Position numbers and translations under genes: made by a program | Notes under the pieces: model-generated | Database searches by the model: none | The model's input: only the letters and a program-made list of their open reading frames with translations | Told to the model about the DNA's origin: nothing | Shown: positions 43,858 through 52,459 of the stretch, piece after piece | How the letters are laid out: each line of letters begins with the position of its first letter | Position numbering within the stretch: position 1 is the first letter of the stretch | Source of the DNA: SAR202 cluster bacterium Io17-Chloro-G6 | GTDB taxonomy: Bacteria; Chloroflexota; Dehalococcoidia; UBA3495 | Direction of reading: 5' to 3' | Length of the DNA: 64,000 nt | NCBI GenBank assembly: GCA_002816585.1 | Contig: MUCT01000041.1 | Span: 49,284 to 113,283, forward strand

Positions 43858-44505
43858 TCAGGAGCGGGGCGGCAGGTTTTGTTCCGCTGTTTGCAGGGCG
43901 AACTGTGCGAACTCAGGGGGAGCGTTGTCTTTGATGCGGCCCAGGATGGGCGCTATCTCTTCAGTGCTGTAGCTGGAACACATCTGCGGTAGGAAAACCG
44001 CCATCACCGGCGGCTTCAGATTGGCGACAATCTCCATGTCGATAGCCAGAAGTTCCTCGTCTGTGAATTTGTCCCACAGCGACTGCTGCATCGTCGTCTC
44101 CTCCCGGTAAAGATGCCCGAGATAGATGCCGATGTAGTCGTTCAGCCTTTCGTGGAGCGTGATGCCCAGTGCAACGCGCCCGGCCCCGCTGGCACTGCGA
44201 ATCTGCCCTGCTATCCCTTGGACTTCGTCGGATAGCCTTATATCCTCGTTATGGTCATCTACGAGCTTTGCGGTGATACCCGGAATCCGGGCCTCCGCGG
44301 GCGGGTGGACATATTTGTCCTCATTCTCACGGTGCTCGTGGAGCATCGAGATCATTTGGTCCACCGCTTCTAGGGTTTCGCTAACATCGGCATCGTCGCC
44401 AAAATCAGCCAATCCCACCTTCTGGGACGTGTCGAACAGCACGTGGCGCATCGCTTTATGGATGGGTCTATAAGTCGCATACCTCTGAGTCGTCATCGGG
44501 GCCAC
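43858..44505 (-). CDS. Hemerythrin HHE-domain-like protein
   Basis: A 215-residue helical protein with spaced His and Glu residues: YRPIHKAMRH, MLHEHRENEDKYVHPP, LVDDHNEDI, and GIYLGHLYREE. This is the HHE cation-binding pattern for a non-haem di-iron site. Such proteins sense or carry oxygen, NO or iron. A non-canonical C-terminal helix with PPVMAVFLPQM follows. Confidence 0.75.
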   Translation of the reverse strand: MAPMTTQRYATYRPIHKAMRHVLFDTSQKVGLADFGDDADVSETLEAVDQMISMLHEHRENEDKYVHPPAEARIPGITAKLVDDHNEDIRLSDEVQGIAGQIRSASGAGRVALGITLHERLNDYIGIYLGHLYREETTMQQSLWDKFTDEELLAIDMEIVANLKPPVMAVFLPQMCSSYSTEEIAPILGRIKDNAPPEFAQFALQTAEQNLPPRS

Positions 44506-44530
44506 CTCTTATCAATATCGCTGATTATCG

Positions 44531-45184
44531 TTACACCGGCCACTGTTGGCGGTTGTATGCAGCCTCCCAGAACATGTATTCGTAGCGGCTGCTGGTCATG
44601 AACGCCTGGCGCATGGCCTCCAGTTCGGTGGGACCGGCCTCCGCCGCCATCTGGTCAACGAAGCCCCGCCAGGCTTCCACGCTGCCCTCCAGGAAACCTT
44701 CCACGTAAAAGCGAGTCCACTGTCCGTACAGCGGGTGCTCGGATTGGCCTACTTCGTCCTTCAGCAGATGGTAGGTCCACGGGCAAGGCAGCAGGGCGGC
44801 GGCGGTGGGGCCAAGGCCGTGCAGCGACGCCGTCTGGAGCATGTGGTCGACGTAGGCCGTGTTGGCCGGAGAGCGCACCGCGTTCTGGGCGTCGGCCAGG
44901 GTGAGCCCGGCTTCGGCCAGCAGTTTGTGGTGCAGGGGCCGTTCTACCGGGGTCATGACTCGGTGTGCCAGGTCTTGAAGAGTCTGGGAGTCGGGCGCTT
45001 TGGCCAAGGCCATGGCCACCGTCCGTCCAAACCCCTCCAGGTACAGATAGTCCTGGGCCAGGTAGTAGCCGAAAGTCTCCACGGGCAGCGAACCGTCCTT
45101 GATCTCTTTGAGAAAAGGATGGTCGAAGATGCGCCGCCAGATTGGCTGGGCCTCGTTCTTGAGTTGTTCGCTGAAATTGGGCAT
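44531..45184 (-). CDS. tenA: TenA-family aminopyrimidine aminohydrolase
   Basis: A 217-residue all-helical TenA protein. It begins MPNFSEQLKNEAQPIWRRIFDHPFLKEI, has YLAQDYLYLEGFGR, the nucleophile Cys in ALLPCPWTYHLL and the acidic FWEAAY at the end, as in TenA_C enzymes that salvage thiamine pyrimidine. No TPP riboswitch or other thi genes were seen. The start at 45184 fits the family better than the GTG 33 nt upstream. Confidence 0.88.
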   Translation of the reverse strand: MPNFSEQLKNEAQPIWRRIFDHPFLKEIKDGSLPVETFGYYLAQDYLYLEGFGRTVAMALAKAPDSQTLQDLAHRVMTPVERPLHHKLLAEAGLTLADAQNAVRSPANTAYVDHMLQTASLHGLGPTAAALLPCPWTYHLLKDEVGQSEHPLYGQWTRFYVEGFLEGSVEAWRGFVDQMAAEAGPTELEAMRQAFMTSSRYEYMFWEAAYNRQQWPV

Positions 45185-45218
45185 GTTCCACCCGGTTAAT
45201 TGAATTTCCCTGGGCACG

Positions 45219-45300
45219 CTAAAATCCCCCTTAGTCCCCCTTTACGAAAGGGGGAGACCTTGATCCCCCCTTTTGAAAGGGGGACTAAGGGGGATTTTAG
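45219..45300. repeat. Nested palindromic repeat with 25-bp arms
   Basis: The arms at 45219-45243 and 45276-45300 are exact reverse complements over 25 bp (each carries CCCCCTTAGTCCCCC or its complement). Smaller CCCCCTTT/AAAGGGGG hairpins are nested inside. It lies between two minus-strand genes and looks like a small dispersed element. Confidence 0.85.
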
Positions 45301-45312
45301 CTTCGCATACGC

Positions 45313-46974
45313 CTAATCGGCCGATTTCTGGCGGGCGCGGGCCAATTCTCCTTCGCGCAGCTCCACCCGGCGTATCTTGCCGCTGACGGTCTTGGGGAGC
45401 TCTGTGACAAACTCCACTGACCGGGGGTATTTGTAGGGCGCGGTGGTGGTGCGGACGTGGTCTTGCAGACTGACCACCAATTCGTCGGACGGCACGTAAT
45501 CGGGAGCTAAAATCACAAACGCTTTGACGATGTCGCCCCGCACTGGGTCGGGACTGGCCACGACGGCCGACTCAGCTACGGCGGGGTGCTCGATCAGAGC
45601 GCTCTCCACTTCGAATGGGCCTATCCGGTATCCGGCGGAGATGATCACGTCGTCGGCGCGGCCCACGAACCAGTAATAACCGTCTTCGTCTTTGTACGCC
45701 TTGTCCCCGGTCAGGTACCAGTCGCCCAGGAACGAACGCTCCATTGCTTCGCTGTCCCGCCAGTATTCTTGGAACAGCCCCACGGGCCGCTCGGGTTTTA
45801 TCTTAACCGCTATCTGACCCTCTTCCCCGGCCGGCACCTCATCGCCCTGCTCGTCGACCACTCCAATGGTGAAACCTGGCGAGGGCAAGCCCATGGACCC
45901 GGGCCGGACCTCGTTGCAGCGGAAATTACCGACTAACAATACTGTCTCAGTCTGGCCGTAGCCGTCGTAGATCACCATGCCGGTGCCCTCTTCCCACTGC
46001 TTCATGACCTCTGGGTTCAGGGGCTCTCCCGCGCCGGTGCAGTGCCGTAGGTTGTCCATCCGGTATTTGGTCAGGTCCTCCAAAACCATCATGCGGTAGG
46101 CGGTAGGCGGGGCGCAGAACGAGGTCACGCCGTGCTTCTCGAGTAGGCTAAGTGTCAACTGAGCATCAAAGCGGCCCCGGGCGTCGTGCTGCATAACCGC
46201 GGCTCCCAGGGTCCATTGACCGAACAGTTTGCCGTAGGCGGCTTTGGCCCAACCCGTGTCAGACAGAGTCCACATCAGGTCGGTGTCTTTCAGGTCGTGC
46301 CAGTATTTGGCGGAGATCACGTGGCCGATGGCGTAGGATGCCTGGGTATGGAGAACCATCTTGGGGTAGCCCACGGTGCCGGAGGTGAAGTAGATCAGCA
46401 GCGGGTCGTCGCTGCGGGTGCGTTCAACATTCTCCAAGACCGCCGAGCCGCCGGCCATCTCCTGAGTGTAGGACACCCAGCCGCGTTTCTCCCCGTTCAC
46501 CAGCACCATGTGTTGCAGGGTCGGGCAGCCGCCGGCCGCTTCCTCTACCTTGGCGGCGTTCTCTTCATCGGTGATGGCCATCACGGCCTCGGCGGTGTTG
46601 ATCCGGTACTCGATGTCCTTGGGGGTTAGCAGGGTGGTGCCGGGCATGGGCAGAGCGCCCAGCTTCATCAGGCCCAGCATTGCCACGTACCACTCGGGGA
46701 TCCGGGGCAGCATGATGAACACCCGGTCGCCCTTTTGTATGCCCCTGGCGCGAAGGGCGTTTGCGTATTTGTTTGACAGAACTTTCAGGTCCCAGAATGT
46801 ATGGTGCTGGACGTTTTCCCCGGTAGGATCCACTGAGATCAGGGCCAGTTTGGTGCGGTCATCGGCCCATTTATCCACCACGTCAAACCCAAAGTTAAAA
46901 TACTCGGGGACTTCTAACCGGTCGTTTTGGTAGGCCGTTTCGTAGTCGGTCATGTTGGGAGCAACTTCTCGCAT
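45313..46974 (-). CDS. Acyl-CoA synthetase (AMP-forming), medium-chain-like
   Basis: A 553-residue ANL-superfamily ligase that activates a carboxylic acid as acyl-AMP and then acyl-CoA. It has the P-loop FTSGTVGYPKMVLHT near residues 190-205, IYDGYGQTET in the A5 region, WYLTGDKAYKDEDGYYWFVGRADDVI (A7-A8, split over residues about 415-445), and the A10 lysine in LPKTVSGKIRR. The ATG is preceded by AAGAAGG. It is divergent from an SDR gene. Confidence 0.92.
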   Translation of the reverse strand: MREVAPNMTDYETAYQNDRLEVPEYFNFGFDVVDKWADDRTKLALISVDPTGENVQHHTFWDLKVLSNKYANALRARGIQKGDRVFIMLPRIPEWYVAMLGLMKLGALPMPGTTLLTPKDIEYRINTAEAVMAITDEENAAKVEEAAGGCPTLQHMVLVNGEKRGWVSYTQEMAGGSAVLENVERTRSDDPLLIYFTSGTVGYPKMVLHTQASYAIGHVISAKYWHDLKDTDLMWTLSDTGWAKAAYGKLFGQWTLGAAVMQHDARGRFDAQLTLSLLEKHGVTSFCAPPTAYRMMVLEDLTKYRMDNLRHCTGAGEPLNPEVMKQWEEGTGMVIYDGYGQTETVLLVGNFRCNEVRPGSMGLPSPGFTIGVVDEQGDEVPAGEEGQIAVKIKPERPVGLFQEYWRDSEAMERSFLGDWYLTGDKAYKDEDGYYWFVGRADDVIISAGYRIGPFEVESALIEHPAVAESAVVASPDPVRGDIVKAFVILAPDYVPSDELVVSLQDHVRTTTAPYKYPRSVEFVTELPKTVSGKIRRVELREGELARARQKSAD

Positions 46975-47060
46975 ATAACCTTCTTTAGCATTTCCGGGTC
47001 GTGACAGATTGTTGGGTTATTCTACACGCTGGACTGTGGGCGGGGAAGGTTGCCGACCGG

Positions 47061-47088
47061 TTGCCAAAGCGGCGGGTGTCGGTATAAT
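47061..47088 (+). promoter_or_regulatory. Sigma70-like promoter for the SDR at 47124
   Basis: TTGCCA (47061-47066) and a perfect TATAAT (47083-47088) are separated by 16 nt. Transcription would start about 30 nt before the ATG. Confidence 0.65.
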
Positions 47089-47123
47089 TCCGACAACATA
47101 TTGACGGCGAGAGGTGAGACAAC

Positions 47124-47888
47124 ATGGCCGGAAATCTGGATGGAAAGACAGCTCTGGTAACGGGTGGTGGTTCCGGAATCGGCCGCGCCACATCTTTGGC
47201 CTACGCCCGGGAGGGGGCGCGGGTGGTGGTGGCGGATGTGAACGTCGAGGGCGGAGAGGAAACAGTACAACAGATCAAAGAGCTCGGTGGAGAGGCAGTC
47301 CTGGTCCACGCCGACGTGGCCAAGCCAGAGGACACTCAGGCCATGGTTGACCGCGCGGTTGAGTCCTTCGGCAGTCTGGACTGCGCCTTCAACAATGCTG
47401 GCATCTCGGGCCGAGAACGGTGGCTAACCGCCGAGTACCCGGAAGAAGAGTGGGACCGGGTCACGAGCGTCAACCTGAAGGGCGTTTGGCTGTGCATGAA
47501 GGCCGAGATTCCACAGATGTTGAAACAGGGCGGCGGCGCTATCGTCAACACCGCCTCTGTGGCCGGGCTGGTGGGCATCCGGGGCACGGCGGCCTACATC
47601 GCGGCCAAACACGGTGTGGCCGGGCTGACCAAGGCGGCGGCCCTGGAATACGCCTCCAAGGGAATCAGGGTGAACTCGGTCTGCCCCGGTTACATCCACA
47701 CGCCGCTGGTCCAGGGCATCTTCGACACGGTGGACGGCTACGAGGCCGAAGTAAGTTCAAGGCACCCGGTGGGACGGCTGGGTGAGCCACAAGAGATCGC
47801 CGAAGCCGTCATGTGGCTGTCCTCGGACGCCGCATCCTTCGTTACCGGACATAACATGCCGGTGGATGGCGGCTATACCGCCCAATAA
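47124..47888 (+). CDS. SDR-family oxidoreductase
   Basis: A 254-residue classical SDR. It has VTGGGSGIGRATSLAYAREG, VVADVNVEGGEE after the second strand (the Asp favours NAD), the NNAG motif, catalytic Ser in NTASVAGLVG, and YIAAK as YxxxK. The C-terminal VTGHNMPVDGGYTAQ is canonical. It leads a likely operon with the arylsulfotransferase-like gene 23 nt downstream. Confidence 0.9.
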   Translation: MAGNLDGKTALVTGGGSGIGRATSLAYAREGARVVVADVNVEGGEETVQQIKELGGEAVLVHADVAKPEDTQAMVDRAVESFGSLDCAFNNAGISGRERWLTAEYPEEEWDRVTSVNLKGVWLCMKAEIPQMLKQGGGAIVNTASVAGLVGIRGTAAYIAAKHGVAGLTKAAALEYASKGIRVNSVCPGYIHTPLVQGIFDTVDGYEAEVSSRHPVGRLGEPQEIAEAVMWLSSDAASFVTGHNMPVDGGYTAQ

Positions 47889-47911
47889 ACTCGATCGGGA
47901 GGTGATTCAGG

Positions 47912-49009
47912 ATGCCCATAGACCAACAGACCCGCCGGCGCATGTCCAAGACCGGGCTGACGGCACTGGACCGGGACAAAGCCTGCCCTGGATACGTGCT
48001 CTACTCTCCGATGGCAACCTCAGGGGCAACCTCGGGCGACGTGTACCTAATCAACCTGGAAGGCGAAGAGGTCCATCATTGGGCCATGCCGCACCCTCCA
48101 GGACTATACGGTTACCTGCTGCCCAACGGGAACCTGTTCTACGGCGGGAAAGTACGCGACGACACCTGGGACCGATTCCTGGCGTGGAACCGGTTCAAAG
48201 GCGGCGTCATGCTGGAAGCAACCCCAGCCGGCGAGATTGTTTGGGAGCACCACGACCGGGAGCATCATCATGACGCCCGGCGAACGGAGTCCGGCGGCGC
48301 GGTGTACCTCACCGTGGAGGAAATGCCGCGAGACTTGGCCGCCAAGGTGAAAGGCGGTGTACCGGAACCGGACAGCGCCATGTGGGCTGACGTGATCGTC
48401 GAGGTCGATGCCGCCGGAGACCGGGTCTGGGAATGGCATGCCGCGGAACACCTGGACGTGGAAACCGACGTTATTACGTTCAACGACCTTCGGGATGAGT
48501 GGAGCCACGGAAACACGGTGGTCCCTCTGCCGGATGGACGGGTAATGTTCAGTTTTCGGAATATCTCAACCGTGGGTATCATCGACAAGGCGAGCAACGA
48601 GATCGTGTGGAAGTTGGGGTACGAGACCCTGGCCCAACAGCACGACCCGAGCATGCTGGCCATCGGCAACATTTTGATCTTCGACAACGGTTCCCACCGC
48701 GGACAGGAGCCATTGCCTTCGTCCAGGGTGATCGAAATCGATCCCAACACCAACCAGATCCTATGGGAGTACCGGGACAACCCGGCCTACAATTTCTTCA
48801 GCCCCTACATCTCCGGAGCGCGGCGCTTGGTCAACGGAAATACTCTGATCACCGAGGGGATGTTTGGGCGGATGTTCCAGGTTACGCCGGAAGGCGAGGT
48901 GGTGTGGGAGTACATCAACCCGCATTTCTTCACCGACACGGAAAACTTGGTCGCAAATAGGGTGTTCCGGGCGACACATTACATGCCCGGAGAGATACCT
49001 TGGCTGTAA
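47912..49009 (+). CDS. Arylsulfotransferase-like (ASST) beta-propeller protein
   Basis: A 365-residue protein of repeated propeller blades (GEEVHHWAMP, GEIVWEHHD, DRVWEWHA, NEIVWKLG, NQILWEYRD, GEVVWEYIN), as in the PF14269-type arylsulfotransferases. Conserved His residues occur in the GLYGYLLPNGN/HHHDARR blades. No signal peptide or lipobox is visible, so it appears cytoplasmic, unlike periplasmic ASST. A GGAGGTG site precedes the ATG. Sulfotransfer is a family guess, not shown. Confidence 0.78.
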   Translation: MPIDQQTRRRMSKTGLTALDRDKACPGYVLYSPMATSGATSGDVYLINLEGEEVHHWAMPHPPGLYGYLLPNGNLFYGGKVRDDTWDRFLAWNRFKGGVMLEATPAGEIVWEHHDREHHHDARRTESGGAVYLTVEEMPRDLAAKVKGGVPEPDSAMWADVIVEVDAAGDRVWEWHAAEHLDVETDVITFNDLRDEWSHGNTVVPLPDGRVMFSFRNISTVGIIDKASNEIVWKLGYETLAQQHDPSMLAIGNILIFDNGSHRGQEPLPSSRVIEIDPNTNQILWEYRDNPAYNFFSPYISGARRLVNGNTLITEGMFGRMFQVTPEGEVVWEYINPHFFTDTENLVANRVFRATHYMPGEIPWL

Positions 49010-49040
49010 GACTGAAACCCGTAGCAAGCCAGAGATAAAC

Positions 49041-49544
49041 ATGTACCAAGCCGCCGTAGTTATTCACGTGATCTCCGCCGTCACCTGGCTGGGAGGGATG
49101 CTGTTTTTGGTGATGGTCATGCTGCCATTGGCCCGGCGGGGTATGGCGTCAGGGCAGCCGGGGCCGGGTATGGCGGTGCTTCGGGACGCGGCCAACCGGT
49201 TTCTGCCTGTGGCTTGGGGAGCCATGATCGTGTTGGCCGTGACGGGCGCCTACTTGGCCTGGGACCATTGGGGGATACGGCCAGACGTGTTTTTCACCAG
49301 CGACACCCGTTTCATGAACATACTGCGGGCCAAGAGCGTCCTGTTCTTATTCGTGGTGGTCTTGAGCCTGCTTCACGATTTCTGGCTGGGGCCGATGATC
49401 TTGAAACGCCTGGAAGAAGCCCGGTCCGCCGGCCAGCCTCCGCCCCGGAGCCTGGCCAGGTCGATCGTGTTGCTGACCGCCAGGGTGAACCTGGTGGCGG
49501 TGCTGACCATCGTGGTGTTGGCGGTGTTGTTGATCCGGCGGTGA
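49041..49544 (+). CDS. CopD/DUF4149-like integral membrane protein
   Basis: A 167-residue membrane protein with about four helices: AAVVIHVISAVTWLGGMLFLV (N-terminal, with His and Trp), VAWGAMIVLAVTGAYLAW, LRAKSVLFLFVVVLSLLH and VNLVAVLTIVVLAVLLI. The HV..TWLGG start is typical of CopD-type proteins that pass copper or act in respiratory assembly. It starts 31 nt after the ASST-like gene, likely in the same transcript. Confidence 0.72.
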   Translation: MYQAAVVIHVISAVTWLGGMLFLVMVMLPLARRGMASGQPGPGMAVLRDAANRFLPVAWGAMIVLAVTGAYLAWDHWGIRPDVFFTSDTRFMNILRAKSVLFLFVVVLSLLHDFWLGPMILKRLEEARSAGQPPPRSLARSIVLLTARVNLVAVLTIVVLAVLLIRR

Positions 49545-49578
49545 TGATCGCAGAGCAGAATGTAGTTCCTGGGTATAA

Positions 49579-49600
49579 GGCCGGTTATAAACCCCCCTAC
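49579..49600. repeat. Degenerate REP-like element upstream of the transposase
   Basis: GGCCGGTTATAAACCCCCCTAC resembles the REP palindrome found inside and after the neighbouring transposase gene, ending in the same CCTAC side. Confidence 0.5.
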
Positions 49601-49685
49601 CGTTTTGGTTACTGACATCTGGTGGGTGCGTAATTTCGCGTTTGGAAGCATCATTGCGGGCATTCACTTCCCCGTAGGCTCCGTA

Positions 49686-50273
49686 ATGACGTACGAACCT
49701 GAGAAACATGACCGTGGATCGATTCGGTTGCCTGGTTATGACTACACACAGCACGGCGCGTATTTCGTAACCATGTGCGTGGCGGGGCGCCGGTGCATCT
49801 TCGGTAAGATAGTGAATGGGATGATGCAGCCAAACAAGAACGGTCTGATTGTGGCCGGGCAATGGTCTGGATTGCCAAAGCATTATTCCAACGTGATCCT
49901 AGATGCATTCGTACTGATGCCAAACCACATCCACGGAATTCTCCGTTTGAAGGATAACGAAACACCGCCCGTAGGGGCGGGTTTTAAACCCGCCCACGCC
50001 TCTTCCGAAACCAAATTTCGACATGGGCTGCCAGAGATAATCCGAGGATTTAAAACATTTTCCTCTCGGAGTATTAACCGACTCAACGGCACGACTGGAA
50101 AGCCAGTTTGGCAACGAAACTATTATGAGCACGTGGTACGCAGTGAAGATGACCTGGATGTCATCAGAAGATATATCGTCGAAAACCCTTTGAAATGGGC
50201 GGAGGACCCGGAAAATCCTCGGGTTTACAGGGTGGTTGCGGGAGCATCTGGTGGTGGTCCAGAAACTCTTTAA
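49686..50273 (+). CDS. REP-associated tyrosine transposase (RAYT, Y1_Tnp family)
   Basis: A 195-residue single-strand transposase-like endonuclease. The HUH metal motif is His81-Ile-His83 (MPNHIHGI). The catalytic Tyr is Tyr146 or Tyr147 in QRNYYEHVVRSEDDL, followed by the usual YIVENPLKW. The start at 49686 (MTYEPEKHDRG) matches the family, although the frame is open further upstream. A REP-like palindrome lies inside its own coding sequence (residues about 95-105, PVGAGFKPAHA), with others before and after, as expected for a RAYT and its REP targets. Confidence 0.88.
   Translation: MTYEPEKHDRGSIRLPGYDYTQHGAYFVTMCVAGRRCIFGKIVNGMMQPNKNGLIVAGQWSGLPKHYSNVILDAFVLMPNHIHGILRLKDNETPPVGAGFKPAHASSETKFRHGLPEIIRGFKTFSSRSINRLNGTTGKPVWQRNYYEHVVRSEDDLDVIRRYIVENPLKWAEDPENPRVYRVVAGASGGGPETL
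49975..49995. repeat. REP-like palindrome inside the transposase gene
   Basis: GGGCGGGTTT and AAACCCGCCC are perfect 10-bp arms around one T, preceded by the GTAGG side. It is translated in frame as part of the transposase. Confidence 0.85.
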
Positions 50274-50282
50274 TGCAAGACA

Positions 50283-50307
50283 GGGCGGGTTGGAAACCCG
50301 CCCCTAC
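50283..50307. repeat. REP-like palindrome downstream of the transposase
   Basis: The core 50283-50303 reads GGGCGGGTT-GGA-AACCCGCCC, followed by CTAC, so it is in the opposite orientation to the copy inside the gene. It begins 10 nt after the transposase stop. Confidence 0.8.
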
Positions 50308-50374
50308 GTGTGTCGGTATCGGTTTTTTGGGTGGCCCGCCCGCGTTGAGCTCCAGCAACTGGATGGCTTTTTGT

Positions 50375-51382
50375 TTAACTCACGAATTTCGCCCAGGCTT
50401 GGGGGAGGCGGGCCAGCGCCTCTGGTGGCAGGGGGCCCTTGTTTGCGTACTGGACCGATTTTTCCAGGTGGTCCAGATTGGAATAGCCCACCAGTACCGT
50501 TGATACACCACGATTGCTCAAGGCAAAGCGCACTGAAGCCTCCACCATGTCGTCAGCAAAACCGTCGGCAACCAAAAATGCGAACTGGCGCGCCCTGGAT
50601 TCGTCCTCCTGAAAATCTCTGCCGGAGCCGATGGGGGCAACGGTTGGCACGGCCACGGGATGACGCTCGGCGATTCCGGTAAGGGCGCCGGCTGCCAACA
50701 CCCGGATGACGACGATGCCGACCTGCTTTTCCGCGGCCAGGGCGATGAAGTTGTCGAAGTCGTGCATGTCGAACCCGGTTGGGGTCACGGCGCCGGCGCT
50801 GGCGTTGATCAGGTTGTATACCGTTTGGACGCTGTTGACCATTCCCGAAGCAATCAACTCTTTGATCCCTGCCGTCTCGCCCACGCCGGTCATGCCGTAG
50901 AATCGGACCTTGCCCTGGGCCTTGAGCACTTCAAGCCCTTCGCGCACTTCGCCCAGCACATCGGCCACGGTAATCAACCGGTTTTGCAGGTCGGAATTAG
51001 AACTGATGCGGTCGTGGAGTTGGATCAGGTCGACTTGCTCCCGGTCCAGCCGTTTTAGACTAGCTTCTACGGACTTAATGACTCCTTCTTTGAGGTCGGA
51101 GGGATCGGCCTCGTCCAGGCTGTACTTGGTGCCGACGTAGACCTCGTTTGAAAGGGCGTCGGTGGAAAGCTCTTTGAGCACCCTACCCAGGTTCGTTTCA
51201 GACTGGCCTCTGCCGTAGAGGGCTGCGGTGTCGAAGTAGTTGATCCCCAGTTCCATGGCCCTGGCCACGGCGTGGACTTGGTCGGCATGCTCGCCCCGGA
51301 CCATTAGCCCTCCCACGTCTCCGCAACCGAAGCCGATCTCAGATACCTGCATGCCGGTGTTCCCCAAATTCCTATAATTCAT
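50375..51382 (-). CDS. Aldo/keto reductase
   Basis: A 335-residue AKR TIM-barrel reductase. The catalytic tetrad is visible: Asp and Tyr in NYFDTAALYGRGQSE, Lys in VYVGTKYSLD, and His in LIQLHDR. It reduces a carbonyl with NADPH and has no clear substrate. The start MNYRNLGNTGMQVSEIGFGCGD is typical. It lies beside, but is not tightly linked to, the CoA-transferase cluster upstream on the same strand. Confidence 0.9.
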   Translation of the reverse strand: MNYRNLGNTGMQVSEIGFGCGDVGGLMVRGEHADQVHAVARAMELGINYFDTAALYGRGQSETNLGRVLKELSTDALSNEVYVGTKYSLDEADPSDLKEGVIKSVEASLKRLDREQVDLIQLHDRISSNSDLQNRLITVADVLGEVREGLEVLKAQGKVRFYGMTGVGETAGIKELIASGMVNSVQTVYNLINASAGAVTPTGFDMHDFDNFIALAAEKQVGIVVIRVLAAGALTGIAERHPVAVPTVAPIGSGRDFQEDESRARQFAFLVADGFADDMVEASVRFALSNRGVSTVLVGYSNLDHLEKSVQYANKGPLPPEALARLPQAWAKFVS

Positions 51383-51603
51383 CCGTTCCCTTTGCTAGGC
51401 TTTGCCTCAAAGCTGTCATTCTTAGGCGTCCGCCGAAGAATTTTGTAGCTGGCCTATGGAATTGACCGACAACAACGAGACCCCTCTCCTTCCCCGGAAG
51501 GATCGGGGTGACAGCGGGAGGCTCAATTAGAGCCCCCATTCAATTGGTACCACAGGGCATTTTACATTGGGTGCAACGCTCATTGCGGCCCATTGATGCG
51601 TTG

Positions 51604-52404
51604 CTATTGGGCCGACGGGAATTTGGGATCGCGCCGCTCTCTCACTGAGTTCAGGCCTTCCTGGACGTCCTCTCCGAAGAACCCCAGCATCTCCAGGGCA
51701 AGAGAGTAGTCGAAGGCGGTGTGCTCGGCTTGACGCAGCCACTGGTTTAACGAGCGCTTGGTAAAATGGAGCGCCTGCTGGGAGCCCGAAGCCAGCCGCC
51801 GCGCCACGTCCATGGCCTTGTCCATCAGCTCTTCATGGGGTACTACCAGGCTGACCAAGCCCAAGCGCTCGGCCTCTGTTCCATCCATAAACTCGCAGGT
51901 GAGCAGATAGTATTTGGCCTTGGCCATGCCGATGAGCATGGGCCAGATAACCGCGGCATGATCTCCAGCGGCCACCCCCAGCCGCACGTGACCGTCGGTG
52001 AACCGGGCCTTGTCAGACGCGATTGAGATGTCGGCCAGGAGCGCAACGGCCAAGCCCGCGCCGACCGCCACGCCGTTGATGGCGGAAATCACGGGCTTGT
52101 CCAGGTTGATCATGTTATGGACGATGTCCCGGGCCTCTTCCATGGTCCCTGCGATGACCCGGGCGTTGCCGATGGATTTTTCGATCAGATCAAAGTCGCC
52201 GCCGGCCGAGAATGCAGTCCCGGCCCCAGTGATCACTATCACCCGGACATCGTCGTCCTTAGCCAGGTCCAGCCAGACCCGGCTAAGTTCGTTGTGCAGC
52301 TTGAAGTCGGTGGCGTTGTAGACCTCGGGACGGTTGATGGTCACGAGAGCGATGGCGTCGCTTATCTCGATGAGCAGGTGTTCGTAGCTGCTGTACTCGG
52401 CCAT
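51604..52404 (-). CDS. Enoyl-CoA hydratase/isomerase family protein
   Basis: A 266-residue crotonase-fold protein. VTINRPEVYNATD begins the fold, AFSAGGDFDLIE and INGVAVGAGLAVALLADISIAS form the oxyanion-hole loops, and FTDGHVRLGVAAGDHA follows. It lies 55 nt after the second of two CoA-transferase genes, so the three may act on one acyl-CoA pathway. A hairpin (GCAACGC/GCGTTGC, 51573-51604) covers its stop codon. Confidence 0.87.
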   Translation of the reverse strand: MAEYSSYEHLLIEISDAIALVTINRPEVYNATDFKLHNELSRVWLDLAKDDDVRVIVITGAGTAFSAGGDFDLIEKSIGNARVIAGTMEEARDIVHNMINLDKPVISAINGVAVGAGLAVALLADISIASDKARFTDGHVRLGVAAGDHAAVIWPMLIGMAKAKYYLLTCEFMDGTEAERLGLVSLVVPHEELMDKAMDVARRLASGSQQALHFTKRSLNQWLRQAEHTAFDYSLALEMLGFFGEDVQEGLNSVRERRDPKFPSAQ

Positions 52405-52459
52405 GATTCCTCGCGTTGGAAGCTGTCGGCTCGCGGCTTTCAGCTTTCAGGTAATTTCT

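Noticed and set aside
49605..49685. Upstream extension of the transposase frame
   Set aside because: RAYT family similarity begins at MTYEPEKHDRG, and the extra residues are low-quality sequence.
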